A DNA stretch of 64,000 nt from Branchiostoma floridae (lineage: Eukaryota; Chordata; Leptocardii; Amphioxiformes; Branchiostomatidae), in NCBI RefSeq assembly GCF_000003815.2, contig NC_049983.1, forward strand, positions 20,639,858 through 20,703,857, written 5' to 3'. The position numbers were made by a program, and so were the translations under genes. Shown piece after piece: positions 38,549 to 49,761 of this stretch (its first letter is position 1; each line of letters opens with the position of its first letter). A model generated the notes under the pieces. The model was not told where the DNA came from. It ran no database searches and saw only the letters and a list, made by a program, of their open reading frames with translations.

Positions 38549-41500
38549 GGGAGGGTCTTTTTAGCGAATGCCCACAAACGCCCACTCTAGAGAAGTCAGC
38601 GCTGCACGAATCTCATTTTTTTTGCTTGGAATATGTCCACGTTGTGCTCCCATGTATTAATCCTGAGTTTCAAGTCAATCCATTGACCCGAAGTGACATA
38701 AATCAAAGTTTTCGATTCTCGATGGTCTTTTTAGCGAACGCCCAGCAAAATGTCTTTTTAGCGAATGCCCACTATATCCACAAAAATATCGGCCGTCGCG
38801 CAACGACACCTAAACCTACCGCCACAAACATGTTCAAGATGGTGTCCCATTGATGTGTACGGAGTTTCCGTGCTTTACAAGCATTTTAAGTCCCTGTTTT
38901 TGGTCAAAATGTACGGCGACGATACTACCATACTTTAACTATAGCAATTCAAAATGGCGGGCACTAGTCATGTGACCTCCTTGTGGGACTGTTCTATAAG
39001 TATCGCGGGAGGGACTGTTGTAGCATAGCTTCTCATACAACCAATTTAGAGTGAATTCTGAACAAGATTTTCATTTCATAGTGCTATCATCTGACTGATA
39101 TTTACAATGTGGTCATTTTTTCTGTGCTATTATTACCCAGGTTTGAGGAACTTAGTGCAAATTTGGATATTGATTCACCTCAGTGCCCAATTAATGTACA
39201 AAAGGCTCAGACACATTAGTGTTATAAACCTGAATAGGGGCAGGTAACCAATACTAGAAAAACATAGCTATTTATTATTAACAATACTATTTACATTATA
39301 ATAATAACTCTTCACCAAACTGGACTTTTCTTATCTTTATTTATCACAGAAACATTGTTACAATGAGGATTTGATTAGATGAGTATCTGTTACAGTGTGT
39401 ACAAACTTATTTCAAATACAAAAATGTATTTCGTTTCACTTCCTAAATATTTTTAAAGTATTGGAAGAAGTTGACACATAAACAATATTAATTGCATTAT
39501 TTATGTGCAGTAAAATGTGACTACATGCTATCAATAGCCTAATAAAATGTTGGAACATGGCACAAGCGGGCTCCTCTTCTGAGTACAGAAAGGAAATGTT
39601 TTATAACATTTAGTTATGACGTAGAAAATTTCCATTGTAAAATGTACATTTATTAACATTTACAAACAAATTGTTTTTTCTCTTCTTAATAAATGACAAC
39701 AATACAGGTAAGTAAGGTGTGTTTCCTTTTATAACAGGCCAGGTAAGACGCCGTACAGGTAAGTAAGGTGTGTTTCCTTTTATAGCAGACCAGGTAAGAC
39801 ACCGTACAGGTGAGTAAGGTGTGTTTCCTTGACTACAGACTAGGTAAGACACCTTACAGGTGAGCAACGTGTATTTCCTTTCATTACAGACCAGGTAAGA
39901 CACCGTACAGGTGAGTAACGTGTATTTCCTTTGATTACAGACCAGGTAAGACACCGTACAGATGAGTAAGGTGTGTTTCCTTGACTACAGACTAGGTAAG
40001 ACACCGTACAGGTGAGTAAGGTGTGTTTCCTTGACTACAGACTAGGTAAGACACCGTACAGGTGAGTAACGTGTATTTCCTTTCATTACAGACCAGGTAA
40101 GACACCGTACAGGTGAGTAACGTGTATTTACTCCCCTGTTTAATACCTATCTGGTCTATAGGCAAAGGAAAGTTGCTTTACTCACCTGTATAATACCCTG
40201 TCTGGTCTATAGGCAAAGTAAAGACATCTTACTTACCAGTATAATGGCTTATCTGGTCTATAGCAAAAGGAAAGACACCTTACTCTCCTGTTTAATGGCC
40301 TATCTGGTCTATAGACAAAGGAAAGACACCTTATCCACCTGTATAATGGCCTATCTGGTATATAGACAAGGGAAAGACACCTTACTTACCTGTATAATGC
40401 CCCATCTGGTATATAGGCAAAGAAAAGACGCCTTACTCACCTGTGTAATACCCTATCTGGTCTATAGACAAAGGAAACACACCTCACTCACCTGTACGGT
40501 GTCTTACCTGGTCTGCTATAAAAGGAAACACACCTTACTTACCTGTACGGCGTCTTACCTGGCCTGTTATAAAAGGAAACACACCTTACTTACCTGTATT
40601 GTTGTCATTTATTAAGAAGAGAAATAACAATTTGTTTGTAAATGTTAATAAAGGTACATTTTACAATGGAAATTTTCTACGTCATAACTAAATGTTATAA
40701 AACATTTCCTTTCTGTACTCAGAAGAGGAGCCCGCTTGTGCCATGTTCCAACATTTTATTAGGCTATTGATAGCATGTGGTCACATTTTACTGCACATAA
40801 ATAATGCAATTAATATTGTTTATGTGTCAACTTCTTCCAATACTTTAGAAATATTTAGGAAGTGAAACGAAATACATTTTTGTATTTGAAATAAGTTTGT
40901 ACACACTGTAACAGATACTCATCTAATCAAATCCTCATTGTAACAATGTTTCTGTGATAAATAAAGATAAGAAAAGTCCAGTTTGGTGAAGAGTTATTAT
41001 TATAATGTAAATAGTATTGTTAATAATAAATAGCTATGTTTCTCTAGTATTGGTTACCTGCCCCTATTCAGGTTTATAACACTAATGTGTCTGAGCCTTT
41101 TGTACATTAATTGGGCACTGAGGTGAATCAATATCCAAATTTGCACTAAGTTCCTCAAACCTGGGTAATAATAGCACAGAAAAAATGACCACATTGTAAA
41201 TATCAGTCAGATGATAGCACTATGAAATGAAAATCTTGTTCAGAATTCACTCTAAATTGGTTGTATGAGAAGCTATGCTACAACAGTCCCTCCCGCGATA
41301 CTTATAGAACAGTCCCACAAGGAGGTCACATGACTAGTGCCCGCCATTTTGAATTGCTATAGTTAAAGTATGGTAGTATCGTCGCCGTACATTTTGACCA
41401 AAAACAGGGACTTAAAATGCTTGTAAAGCACGGAAACTCCGTACACATCAATGGGACACCATCTTGAACATGTTTGTGGCGGTAGGTTTAGGTGTCGTTG

Positions 41501-41753
41501 CGCGACGGCCGATATTTTTGTGGATATAGTGGGCATTCGCTAAAAAGACATTTTGCTGGGCGTTCGCTAAAAAGACCATCGAGAATCGAAAACTTTGATT
41601 TATGTCACTTCGGGTCAATGGATTGACTTGAAACTCAGGATTAATACATGGGAGCACAACGTGGACATATTCCAAGCAAAAAAAAATGAGATTCGTGCAG
41701 CGCGGACTTCTCTAGAGTGGGCGTTTGTGGGCATTCGCTAAAAAGACCATGCG
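38549..41753. mobile_element. 3.2-kb palindromic foldback element inserted in the retrotransposon
   Basis: The two halves are near-perfect inverted copies: arms of about 1.27 kb (38549-39830 and 40470-41753) around a tandem-repeat core. Termini contain GGTCTTTTTAGCGAATGCCC and its complement. The 9-bp direct repeat TGCAAACAA flanks it (38540-38548, 41754-41762). Removing the element and one repeat copy rejoins the host retrotransposon reading frame. The 9-bp duplication resembles Mutator-like (MULE) insertions, but no transposase is present, so the superfamily is inference. Confidence 0.92.
39690..40615. repeat. Mirror-image minisatellite core of the foldback element
   Basis: About nine units of roughly 50 bp on the left (39700-40130), for example ACAGGTGAGTAAGGTGTG followed by TTTCC...ACAGACCAGGTAAGACACCGT. 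The same unit runs in reverse orientation on the right (40130-40605). Both strands show open frames of repetitive peptide, produced by the repeat period and not by a gene. Confidence 0.9.
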
Positions 41754-41818
41754 TGCAAACAATTGTCCAGACAGACCAAGCTGAAGCCCTACAACACCCT
41801 GGTCCTCTCCGTCCTCCT

Positions 41819-42098
41819 ATATACATTTATCACGCCATGCAAAAAAGAAACTGTACCATTCCTAAATAACTTTTGACAAACATTATGTCGCTAGTAGTAT
41901 AGAAACAGCCAACCTGATGTATGCTAGAGTTCCCTTTAATACCTACCGTAGATTCCACTAGTACTGTATTAGCCGAAATTGTTGCAATATACCATATATG
42001 TGTAGTATTAGACCATACCTTTTGTTGTATATACATCGCCATACATTACTAATGCAATTGTTGCGCAATAAACCATCGTATCGTATCGTATCGTATAT
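41819..42098 (+). mobile_element. Short insertion with ATCGT tail inside the retrotransposon
   Basis: Interrupts the reverse-transcriptase frame between CTCCTATAT and GGGCGGAGGC. It ends in about five copies of ATCGT after CAATAAACC, as seen at 3' ends of some LINE/SINE elements. ATAT/TATATA at both edges suggests a short target duplication. Confidence 0.65.
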
Positions 42099-42543
42099 AG
42101 GGCGGAGGCTTGGACCCTAACAAAGTCACTAGCACAAAAACTGGATGCTTTCAACACCCAGTGCCTCAGAAGGATAGAAGGCATACGTTAGCATGACTTC
42201 ATCTCCAACGAATCTATCCGCCTTACAACAAAACAGGTGCCACTCAGTGCCAGAATCGCCAAACAACGGCTGACTTTCTTAGGACATGTGGCCAGAGCAA
42301 CCCCCACACAAGAGGTTATCAAACTGACAACATCTGATCCTGGTCCATCATGGAAATGTCCTAGAGGCCGCCCGAGAGGGAGATGGGAAGATCAGGTCTT
42401 CAACACACTCCAGGAGCTGGGGGTTCCCAGATCCGACTGGACTGTCCACGCCCAGTGTAGAACAACGTGGCGAGAACTGTCTGTAGCCGCCACGCATCAA
42501 CATATGATGCATGCGAACGATTGATTGATTGATTGATTGATTG

Positions 42544-43073
42544 GGGGGGGGGGTGCAAACTGTAGACAATAGACGGTTCTCTCCAAACAGATATAATCTG
42601 ACGTGCCTACACGTATTAGGGAGAGGATGATGATAGAAAAAGCAAAACATTTCAAACTAGAACAGAGACGTACAAAATGACGTAAAACTACATGTACCCT
42701 ATACTTGGAGATTAGTAGGAGCAATGAGAAAGGTTGGTCCCAAGTAAGTACAATGTACATATGTAGGTAAGTAACTATCTATGTACGAAAACTAACTTCT
42801 GCCAACATAGGTAAACTTTCAAGCAAATCACACATTTGCTGTCGACATGTCGCATAGATAGCATTCTATAAACAGTAAACTAGGCCAGTCCTAGTCCGGA
42901 TCAATAATTTAGTGACCCCAATCCCATTGCCCGCTAAAGGCTGTGGACATATCGGTAGCATGTAAGATGACACCGATGTAACGTGTTATTAAAAAATGAT
43001 ACTACTGGTGGGTAAGACGAGAACACGAATCTAATGTGCTGTGAAAATGTTGTCCATATTTCAAGGTTACAGC
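42544..43073. other. Methyltransferase 5' flank
   Basis: Starts with an 11-12 base G run directly after the retrotransposon tail. The rest is AT-rich, presumably including the promoter of the methyltransferase gene. No clear core promoter element was identified. Confidence 0.4.
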
Positions 43074-46000
43074 ATGGAGACGACCCAAACTCAGAGCAAT
43101 GGTGTGCGCGATCAGACTGAGAGGATCGCCAACATAAAACAACGAATCCGTTGTAAGTAAAAGACAAAATTTTGTTTTCCTTCAGGGACAATTTTCATCA
43201 CTTTTGAACTGTCAAAAGGAAAACTGTGACAGTAATTCGTCACATCTTTTGTTCATCAATTTGGGGCCACCAAGGACTCAACATATCTCTTTCTCTTTCG
43301 GTTCTCGCAAATGATGTCATGTGTGAGGATTACAAACGTATGGAACACCAACAATATGCAGGGCCAACACGACGTGATCAAAGTTTAAACTAACTTTCTT
43401 GATTAAACCACCGAGCAAGGAGGTTGAACCGAGTGACTGTAGGCCCCACCTAATGAGCTGCATAGACTCAAGATTCCAGAGTAAACCTGAAAACCCGTTC
43501 CTCTCCCCACAGATCGCCATACGAACAAAATCTACATCGACCTGAGGCAGGTGAGACGTTGAAACTGTACTCTGGTCGTACGTTCTGTTGTCAAGGACTG
43601 ATTGCTGTATCTATCTATAGAAACAGTTGAAAAATGATTCTTACCATTCAATCTTCCCTAGCACTATACATATTACTTAGCAAATGAAGTCAGTGTAGCC
43701 TAAGGCCTAGATCTGATACAGTAACGGATTATGCGGATATTATACATACTCTCTGTTGTGCCAAAATTTATCGAAATACAACGTTTAAGGTTCAAGGTGC
43801 TGTCTATCGTGGTATCGTCTCCCACAATATGTCTTTGTTTTGTAGCGTTACGTATAAGCGGCCGCACCAGTAAGGATAGTTTACGTATTGTTGTTGTTGT
43901 TGTTTGGTCAGCGCGGCTACAATGATGATCAGGGCAAAATCGACATCGCCGATCTCATTCAGCTGGACCAATGGCACTACAATGGAACTGAGCCAATCCA
44001 AATGGCCATCGACAAGATCGGCATCGGGTATGTATCATTTTCTGCATAGATTGACAAGACGATGTGGTTTTCTATGCTTTCGTTAGCGTGTCACTTTACA
44101 TGGGGATTTGTGAGGATACGCATAGCTGAATACAAGAAGTCTTCTGACATTATTAATATTTGACTAGACAAATAGCCTTGTCCCTTGCCTCATATTCCAT
44201 AGAAAGTATATGATAAATAAATAGACTTTTCGGAAATACATTGCTACTTGCCTTTTTTGAAAACACGCACACACCAGACGTTTTCGCCAATGCACAACAA
44301 TCAAAGAAAATTGTGTATAATCTTGTAGTTTCAGTATCATACGGGGGTGTCAAAAGTCTGGTTTATCACACCTGCCATCACATAACATACGACACGAAAA
44401 CCTAGTACAAATGTATTATCGTAGACCAAGTTAATGTTGTAGAATCTGCAGTCGGCAAAGGTCTGCAACTATACCGCAGAGGAAGAATGCCCTTTAAAAC
44501 GTCGACCAACAGTTTTCAATACTTTACGTATCTGAACTATTTTTCTCACAATGTGACAAGTGTAAGAGATGTTAGTCTGTCCGCACTTGAATACTAAATG
44601 GAATCTTTCTAGGATCCGGCGTTTGCTGTGTCTGTGTCTCTAGCATCCACAGCTTACGAGGCTGTGTTGCTAGAGTGGTGGTGAGTACAGCTTCCACAAA
44701 GCGCCATTTCTTCCTCATCTCTCCCTATATGATAATATATATAACGTTATATACATAATTATATACCTGTTATATTTGTGTGTGTTATGCACCTATTTCC
44801 AATGCCAATGCAAATGTGCATACTATTATCGAACTCCAAACAGGACGTTGATGTACTAACTTGAAATGGATCCCTGATTGAAGTTGATGTGTTTTTTAGA
44901 GCCATATATACAACAGAAACAACATATTTCTATTCGTCATCGGATAGATCTACTGAGTAAAAAAAAAAAAAACAGCGCGGAATGATATAGGCATCGTTGA
45001 TTTTTTTTTAAAACTACAATATTGTCGAGAGAAAAAGTATAGGTAACTTTGTCATCTCTGTCATATTCATCCTTGAATATTTTTCCGAGCGGATTTCTAT
45101 GTTTCTCTCGGCAGGGAGGGTGATAAGGTGTTGGACGTGGGTTCCGGGATCGGTGGCCCCGCGCGCTTCCTCGCCCATGCCACCAAATGTGACGTGACGG
45201 CCTGTGAGCTCTTACCGGAGAACCATGACATCGGTGTGGACCTGACTAACCGCTCAGGGATGGGCAACAACGTCACACATGTGTGCGGAGACATTCTCAC
45301 TGCGGACTTGGGTAGGGCCGAATCAGAATACTCTCTGTTTGTCTTTCTGTCTTTTTATATGCCTGAACCATCTTTCTGTCAGACGTCTTGACAAGCAGGA
45401 TCATGCAAATTGATCCATGATAATATGAGTCATGAACGTATTCAACGTAAGTCGATGTTCTCTCGGCAAAGATCCAGTTATATCGATCGTTACATGCAGG
45501 TGGAATCCTTGGCTCTCAACTTATGTTATCATCCTTGTGTACAATTTGGCAGGTGAAGAGTCCTTCGATAGTATCATGAGCATCCAAGTCTTCTTCCACG
45601 TCAGCAACAAGGCAGCCGTGTACAAACGATGCTTTGATCTACTGAAGCCAGGCGGTGCAATGTAAGTTTCAGTCAACTAGATTTGTTCAGCATCTTCATT
45701 GAGCGTCACAAGAATCGGACAGTTGTCCACCTGTCATCTGATAGTGCTACTGATGTTTCGCACTGGTTCAAGTAATAACAGAAAATGAGCATAATTCTTA
45801 GTCATTATGGCAACAACGTATTGCGCGTTCTGGACAAACTACTGCCTTGGTCGAGGCCTCAATACTTATTCATTTGTCATTCTCAGATATATCGAAGACT
45901 TTTACCGGATGAAGGACATCAACCGCGAGGAGCGGGAAGTGCTCACCGAGTTCCTGAACAGCACTGATGACATGGTGACCATGACGGAGAATAAGTGCCT

Positions 46001-46628
46001 ACTGGAGGACGCTGGATTCACTGTCGTTGAGGTAAATCATCCATCTGCCCGTTACATCAGACAGACACCGTGGCTGATAAATTCATCTTAGGCTTAGGTC
46101 ACATTTCCAAACCGGGCCCCGGCCGGGATGTTTGCGGAAACGAAAAGTAAAAGTGTTTACCAAGGCATATACACTTGCCAATTATGCCAATGACTAATAT
46201 TGTTTACGTTTTGTGTGTTTTCACCTTTTATATCACAGTTTTCGTTTCCGATAGCTAACCGGCCGGACCCCGGGTTGGGAATTGTGACCCAGGCCTTAGT
46301 CAGAATGTGTATGCACTGAGTTCAAATGGGTGTGCCAGTCCTAATAAAGAGTAAACTTCGCAGCAAGGAACAACGACGAGTAGTGAGTAATTTTCCTGTT
46401 TAAACCATGTGTATCAATTTGTTTCCGCAGATGAAAGATTTCTCGACCAGCTACCGCCAGTACACCTACAACCGCTGGGCTGACTGGATGAATAATCCCG
46501 ACAAGTACGTCCAGCTGTACGGGCAGGACAACTACAACGGCTGGCTGGGACAGGCCAGCACCACCAAACAGCTATGCCATGATTTCGGCGTCATGGCAGG
46601 GGGGTACTTCGTCGCAAGGAAGGCCTGA
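43074..46628 (+). CDS. Class I SAM-dependent methyltransferase (7 exons, about 293 aa)
   Basis: Probably transfers methyl from S-adenosylmethionine to a small soluble substrate. Exons: 43074-43152, 43513-43550, 43912-44027, 45115-45311, 45553-45661, 45887-46031, 46431-46628 (stop TGA). All are GT/AG and in phase, 882 nt including the stop. Residues about 83-93 hold motif I, VLDVGSGIGGP, the SAM-binding glycine loop. CDVTACEL supplies the acidic residue after strand 2. FDSIMSIQVFFHV and FDLLKPGGAIYIEDFY are later Rossmann-fold motifs. The upstream LDQWHYNGTEP resembles the region before the fold in sarcosine/dimethylglycine and phosphoethanolamine methyltransferases. The C-terminus is GYFVARKA. 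An in-frame ATG at 43047 would add nine residues. No signal peptide is seen. The exact substrate cannot be told from the sequence. Confidence 0.88.
46089..46299. mobile_element. Inverted-repeat MITE (family B, copy 2)
   Basis: Starts TAGGCTTAGGTCACATTTCC followed by AAACCGGGCCCCGGCCGG. It ends with CCGGCCGGACCCCGGGTTGG then GTGACCCAGGCCTTAG. The ends match the copy at 3687-3858. It lies in the last intron of the methyltransferase gene. Confidence 0.85.
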
Positions 46629-47497
46629 AAATCGGCCAAGCCCCTATAGCAAAGCGTTATCTCAAAGAAAACCGATTGATATGGTGATAAGAGTATACAG
46701 AACGATAGATTCTACTTTTTTGTTCTTTTACATCTTTGACATTGGAAAGGTAGCCTGTACTTTTAATAGCAGTGTTATGAGACTTCTTATGAGATCATTC
46801 TGATGTATCACTGAATCACAATGGAAGCCCATTAAAAACAGCATATGATAATTTGACTAGTTGATTGAAGAAGGTCTATTAGTCTCTGTCATAGTTGGCT
46901 AAAAATGAACAATACAGATTGTGATTTGTTGTAAAACTTTTAATCTGTTACAACCTTGATAAAGTGCAAACAACATATGTACACATGCCATTGAACCATC
47001 AGCTTTCATAGTCAAAAATTCTTTAATGCTAGTACCTCACATATACATGTATACTGCCAATGCTTGAAACATATATGTGTCCTTTTCTTTGCAAGTATAA
47101 ATCATTCTTATGCTGCATAAGAGGAGAACAGCAAACATTGATGATGCAATGAAATAAAGTTTCTATGCCATGACTATGTCTGTAAGCCCCCAAATTTATG
47201 CTTATAGTAAACTGAAGAACCATGAAGGTTGCAGTGCCCATTTTTGTATGGAACATTTATGTAAGACCTAATAATCTATTGTTATGAAGTTCTACATACA
47301 TGTATGTATACCTATATTTCAGTCCAATCACTCTAATGTGTGCAACCTTTTCAAATATATACATGTTAATATAAGTCCTATATTGAGTTACTACACGTAC
47401 ATGTATATGTTAACATAACTCTACTTGTCACACAATTTCAGCCCTCAGGTGCCTTAAAAACTTGTCATTTCTCTGTATGTACTCATGTCCAACTGTC
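46629..47497. other. Convergent 3' ends of methyltransferase and EFCAB10-like genes
   Basis: AT-rich sequence between the two stop codons. On the + strand, ATTAAA (46831-46836) and AATAAA (47153-47158) are candidate polyadenylation signals for the methyltransferase. The two 3' UTRs may overlap. Confidence 0.45.
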
Positions 47498-49761
47498 TCA
47501 CTGCTTGAAAGATGCAGTTGACTTTGTTACACCATGTTTCCTGCAACGTAAACAAGATAAACATCATTAAACAGGCATCTTAAAGAAATGTGATCATGAG
47601 CAAGTGGCTAAAATGGTAGAAGTGTGTCCTGAATAGACTTTATAATGATGTAGTTGGAAGAATGGTTGAATATGGTAAATTTCTGACTGAAATCTGGTTA
47701 TCTGAATCTCAGCAAAGGAGCACACACATAGTAAATGATAACGGATACTTACGCCTCCCTAACAAAGGTGTCCATGTTGATTTGATCAGCGTCTGCTCCC
47801 ACTGGATGTGGGTCATAGTCCAGCGCCCCTAGATTATCCATTGCTTCAGGAAGAGACCAATAAACAATGCTCAATTAACCCCCAGAGATGTGCTTCTTGC
47901 TTTCTTTCATTTATAAATGATCCTTACGACCACCCAATTTTTTAAATAGAAAAACAGCTATTGATTAACAATATAACTTAACAGACTTAATTGTATTTTG
48001 TCTAGTTAAACCAGATACACATGTATTTCTGTAAGATTCATACTTGACCTACTATACAGTAAACGGGGAATGGTACCTCATTTTAGGTCCTTAGCCATCT
48101 AAACTTGAATCCATTTCCTCACCATGTTTGTACTCTTCCAATGTGATGAAGCCCTTCCTAGTGGGGTCCAGGATTCCAAACAAGGCTTGCAGGTTGGTGT
48201 CATCAAACAAGACTGGATAGTCCAGCTGACTCAGCTTGGACGTACGTAACCTTTCCAGGTACTGTATCAGGTACTGCCTCGGGTTATCTACAGATGGAAG
48301 GGGGAGGTTACTACACATACTCTCTTACTAGGTGGTGTTGCATGTTGATCTAAAGTCATAAAGATCATAAAGTAGGACTACCCTTCATTATTACCAACTC
48401 GGCCCAGTCAACTTGGCCCATCTACCGGGACAACTCGGACCATCGCCGGCGGTTTGGGACGTCAAAGTCACAGCTAGAAGTTGTTTCACAAAAAGCCGCT
48501 GTCTCTAAAAGTCTATTCAAAGTCACGTTGATTGCCTTAGCGCCGGCGGTTTGGAACGTCAAAAACGTCAAAGTTAACAGCTAGAGGTTGTCGGACAGAG
48601 ACCCAGTGCATGCTGCTGGGAACTTGTCTTGGGTAGAAAAATCCGCCATTGTTCGTAAGGTAAAAAACAAATGAGCGGAAACAAACGTTGTGTTCTATTT
48701 TGTCCACACTACATACACTAGTATATGAACAGTTTGTTGAGGGAAATCATCTCAGTAAGCAGAACATTTCACAAAGACCAGGTATATCTAAGTATAAATG
48801 TATCTTTAAGCTTATGTACAACTTGCGCCGGACACAGCCGGCCGACGTGACGTGACTAGGCCCGCCGGCGAGTTCGTCGCTTAATATATACATGTCGAGT
48901 GATTTGCTACATTTTGTGTAAATATTGTCCGTGGGGATCGTCCGACTTGTCCATTGGGATGGTCCGAGTTGACCAGGGGGTTGGTCCGAGTTGACCAGAT
49001 TTCCAATGGGCTGACTTGGTAATGGTCCGAGTCGTCCTGATTCCCTATACACCCTCGAGACGAAGGTGGTTAGAGTTACATTTTGCAACAGAACTGAGTC
49101 AGCTAACAGATGTGACTTTGTGGCAGAGACTGTCATTATCGAATAGGACTGTTTAAGCATAGCCCAAACTGTAGGGCTGATGTGAGTCTTCCATCAATAT
49201 CTATATTGACTGACAGAGGCCATATAGTTCAGTACATTTTCAAAAACAGCCCCTGGCTGCAAAGAAAGAGTAGTCAGAAAGAAACGTCCTGGGGGAAACC
49301 GAACTGGGGGAGGGGGGTGGGGGTTGATACCACGGTAAACATTGGAATATTTTGTCAAGCAGATATTAAGTCGTTCTTTAATACCGGCTTACGCTTGGTT
49401 CGAAGGATGACACGTACACCGAGTGCTAATCATTGCTTTGTACAAGTCTAGAACACAAGAATGAACATAAACCCGGAGGCCACTAAAATATTTCAGAAAG
49501 CAACATACGAGGGCGACATGGCAAATTCTAACGAACTCACTGGATTCGGAGTTTGGTCACAAAGCCTCAAAAACATTCAAACTTGACTGCCTCGAAGACA
49601 GTGCATGCAGCCACTCTTTATACAACAAGAAGGAAATCTAAGCACATCCTACACTCACCTGGTCTGCTGTACACAAGTTGGGCCGTAAGGTTGTTGAAAA
49701 GCTCTATTATTTTGTGTTCTTCTAGGTAGGCTCTGGCCTCTTCTTCCCTTGGTGCTGCCAT
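47498..49761 (-). CDS. EFCAB10: EFCAB10-like protein with RIIa-type and EF-hand-like regions (4 exons, 133 aa)
   Basis: Small protein resembling EF-hand calcium-binding domain-containing protein 10. Exons in transcript order: 49761-49659, 48287-48123, 47843-47753, 47540-47498 (stop TGA). The phases agree and total 402 nt. Residues about 5-50 (AYLEEHKIIELFNNLTAQL, then RPDNPRQYLIQYLERL) look like the dimerisation/docking fold of RIIa-type proteins. LFGILDPTRKGFITLEEY resembles an EF-hand, but its loop (DPTRKGFITLEE) has Thr and Lys at ligand positions, so calcium binding is doubtful. If the GTAAGT at 47752 is not used, the frame stops two codons later (GCG TAA) and the protein is about 13 residues shorter. 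The gene is head-to-head with INTS13. The name rests on remembered resemblance and domain order. Confidence 0.82.
48374..49038. mobile_element. About 665-bp inverted-repeat element in EFCAB10-like intron 1 (family G)
   Basis: The left end AGGACTACCCTTCATTATTA, continuing CCAACTCGGCCCA, is an imperfect complement of the right end, which in reverse reads AGGACGACTCGGACCATTAC then CAAGTCAGCCCA. Each side has several AACTCGGACCA-like repeats. Internally a roughly 107-bp segment with CGCCGGCGGTTTGG and ACGTCAAAGT is duplicated in tandem. Confidence 0.65.

Larger units (their letters stand above)
38015..42543 (+). mobile_element. Non-LTR retrotransposon relic with two nested insertions
   Basis: Reverse-transcriptase segments can be read in shifting frames. 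They include RQGCVLAPTLFNTAIDHV, then TDMDYADDEALLAELL with the YADD catalytic motif, GLEVSWLKTKLQS, FNYLGSLI and DRVWRCKQ, stopping at 38548. The reading resumes at about 41754 with CKQLSRQTKLKPYNTLVLSV. It is interrupted again at about 41819-42098, then resumes with GAEAWTLTKSLAQKLDAFN, CLRRIEGIR and a C-terminal GHVARATPTQ region ending near 42524. The 3' end is a GATT microsatellite tail (42518-42543), typical of some LINEs. Frameshifts and stops make it inactive. The clade is uncertain. Confidence 0.85.

Noticed and set aside
39610-40615. Two opposite open frames encoding repeats like LVCNQRKYTLLTC
   Set aside because: They are products of the roughly 50-bp minisatellite in the foldback core. 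The mirrored arrangement gives the same frame on both strands.
41448-41826. Minus-strand ORFs with MEYVHVVLPCINPEF and duplicates near 38539
   Set aside because: The identical peptide on opposite strands comes from the two arms of the foldback element. There is no family resemblance or splice context.
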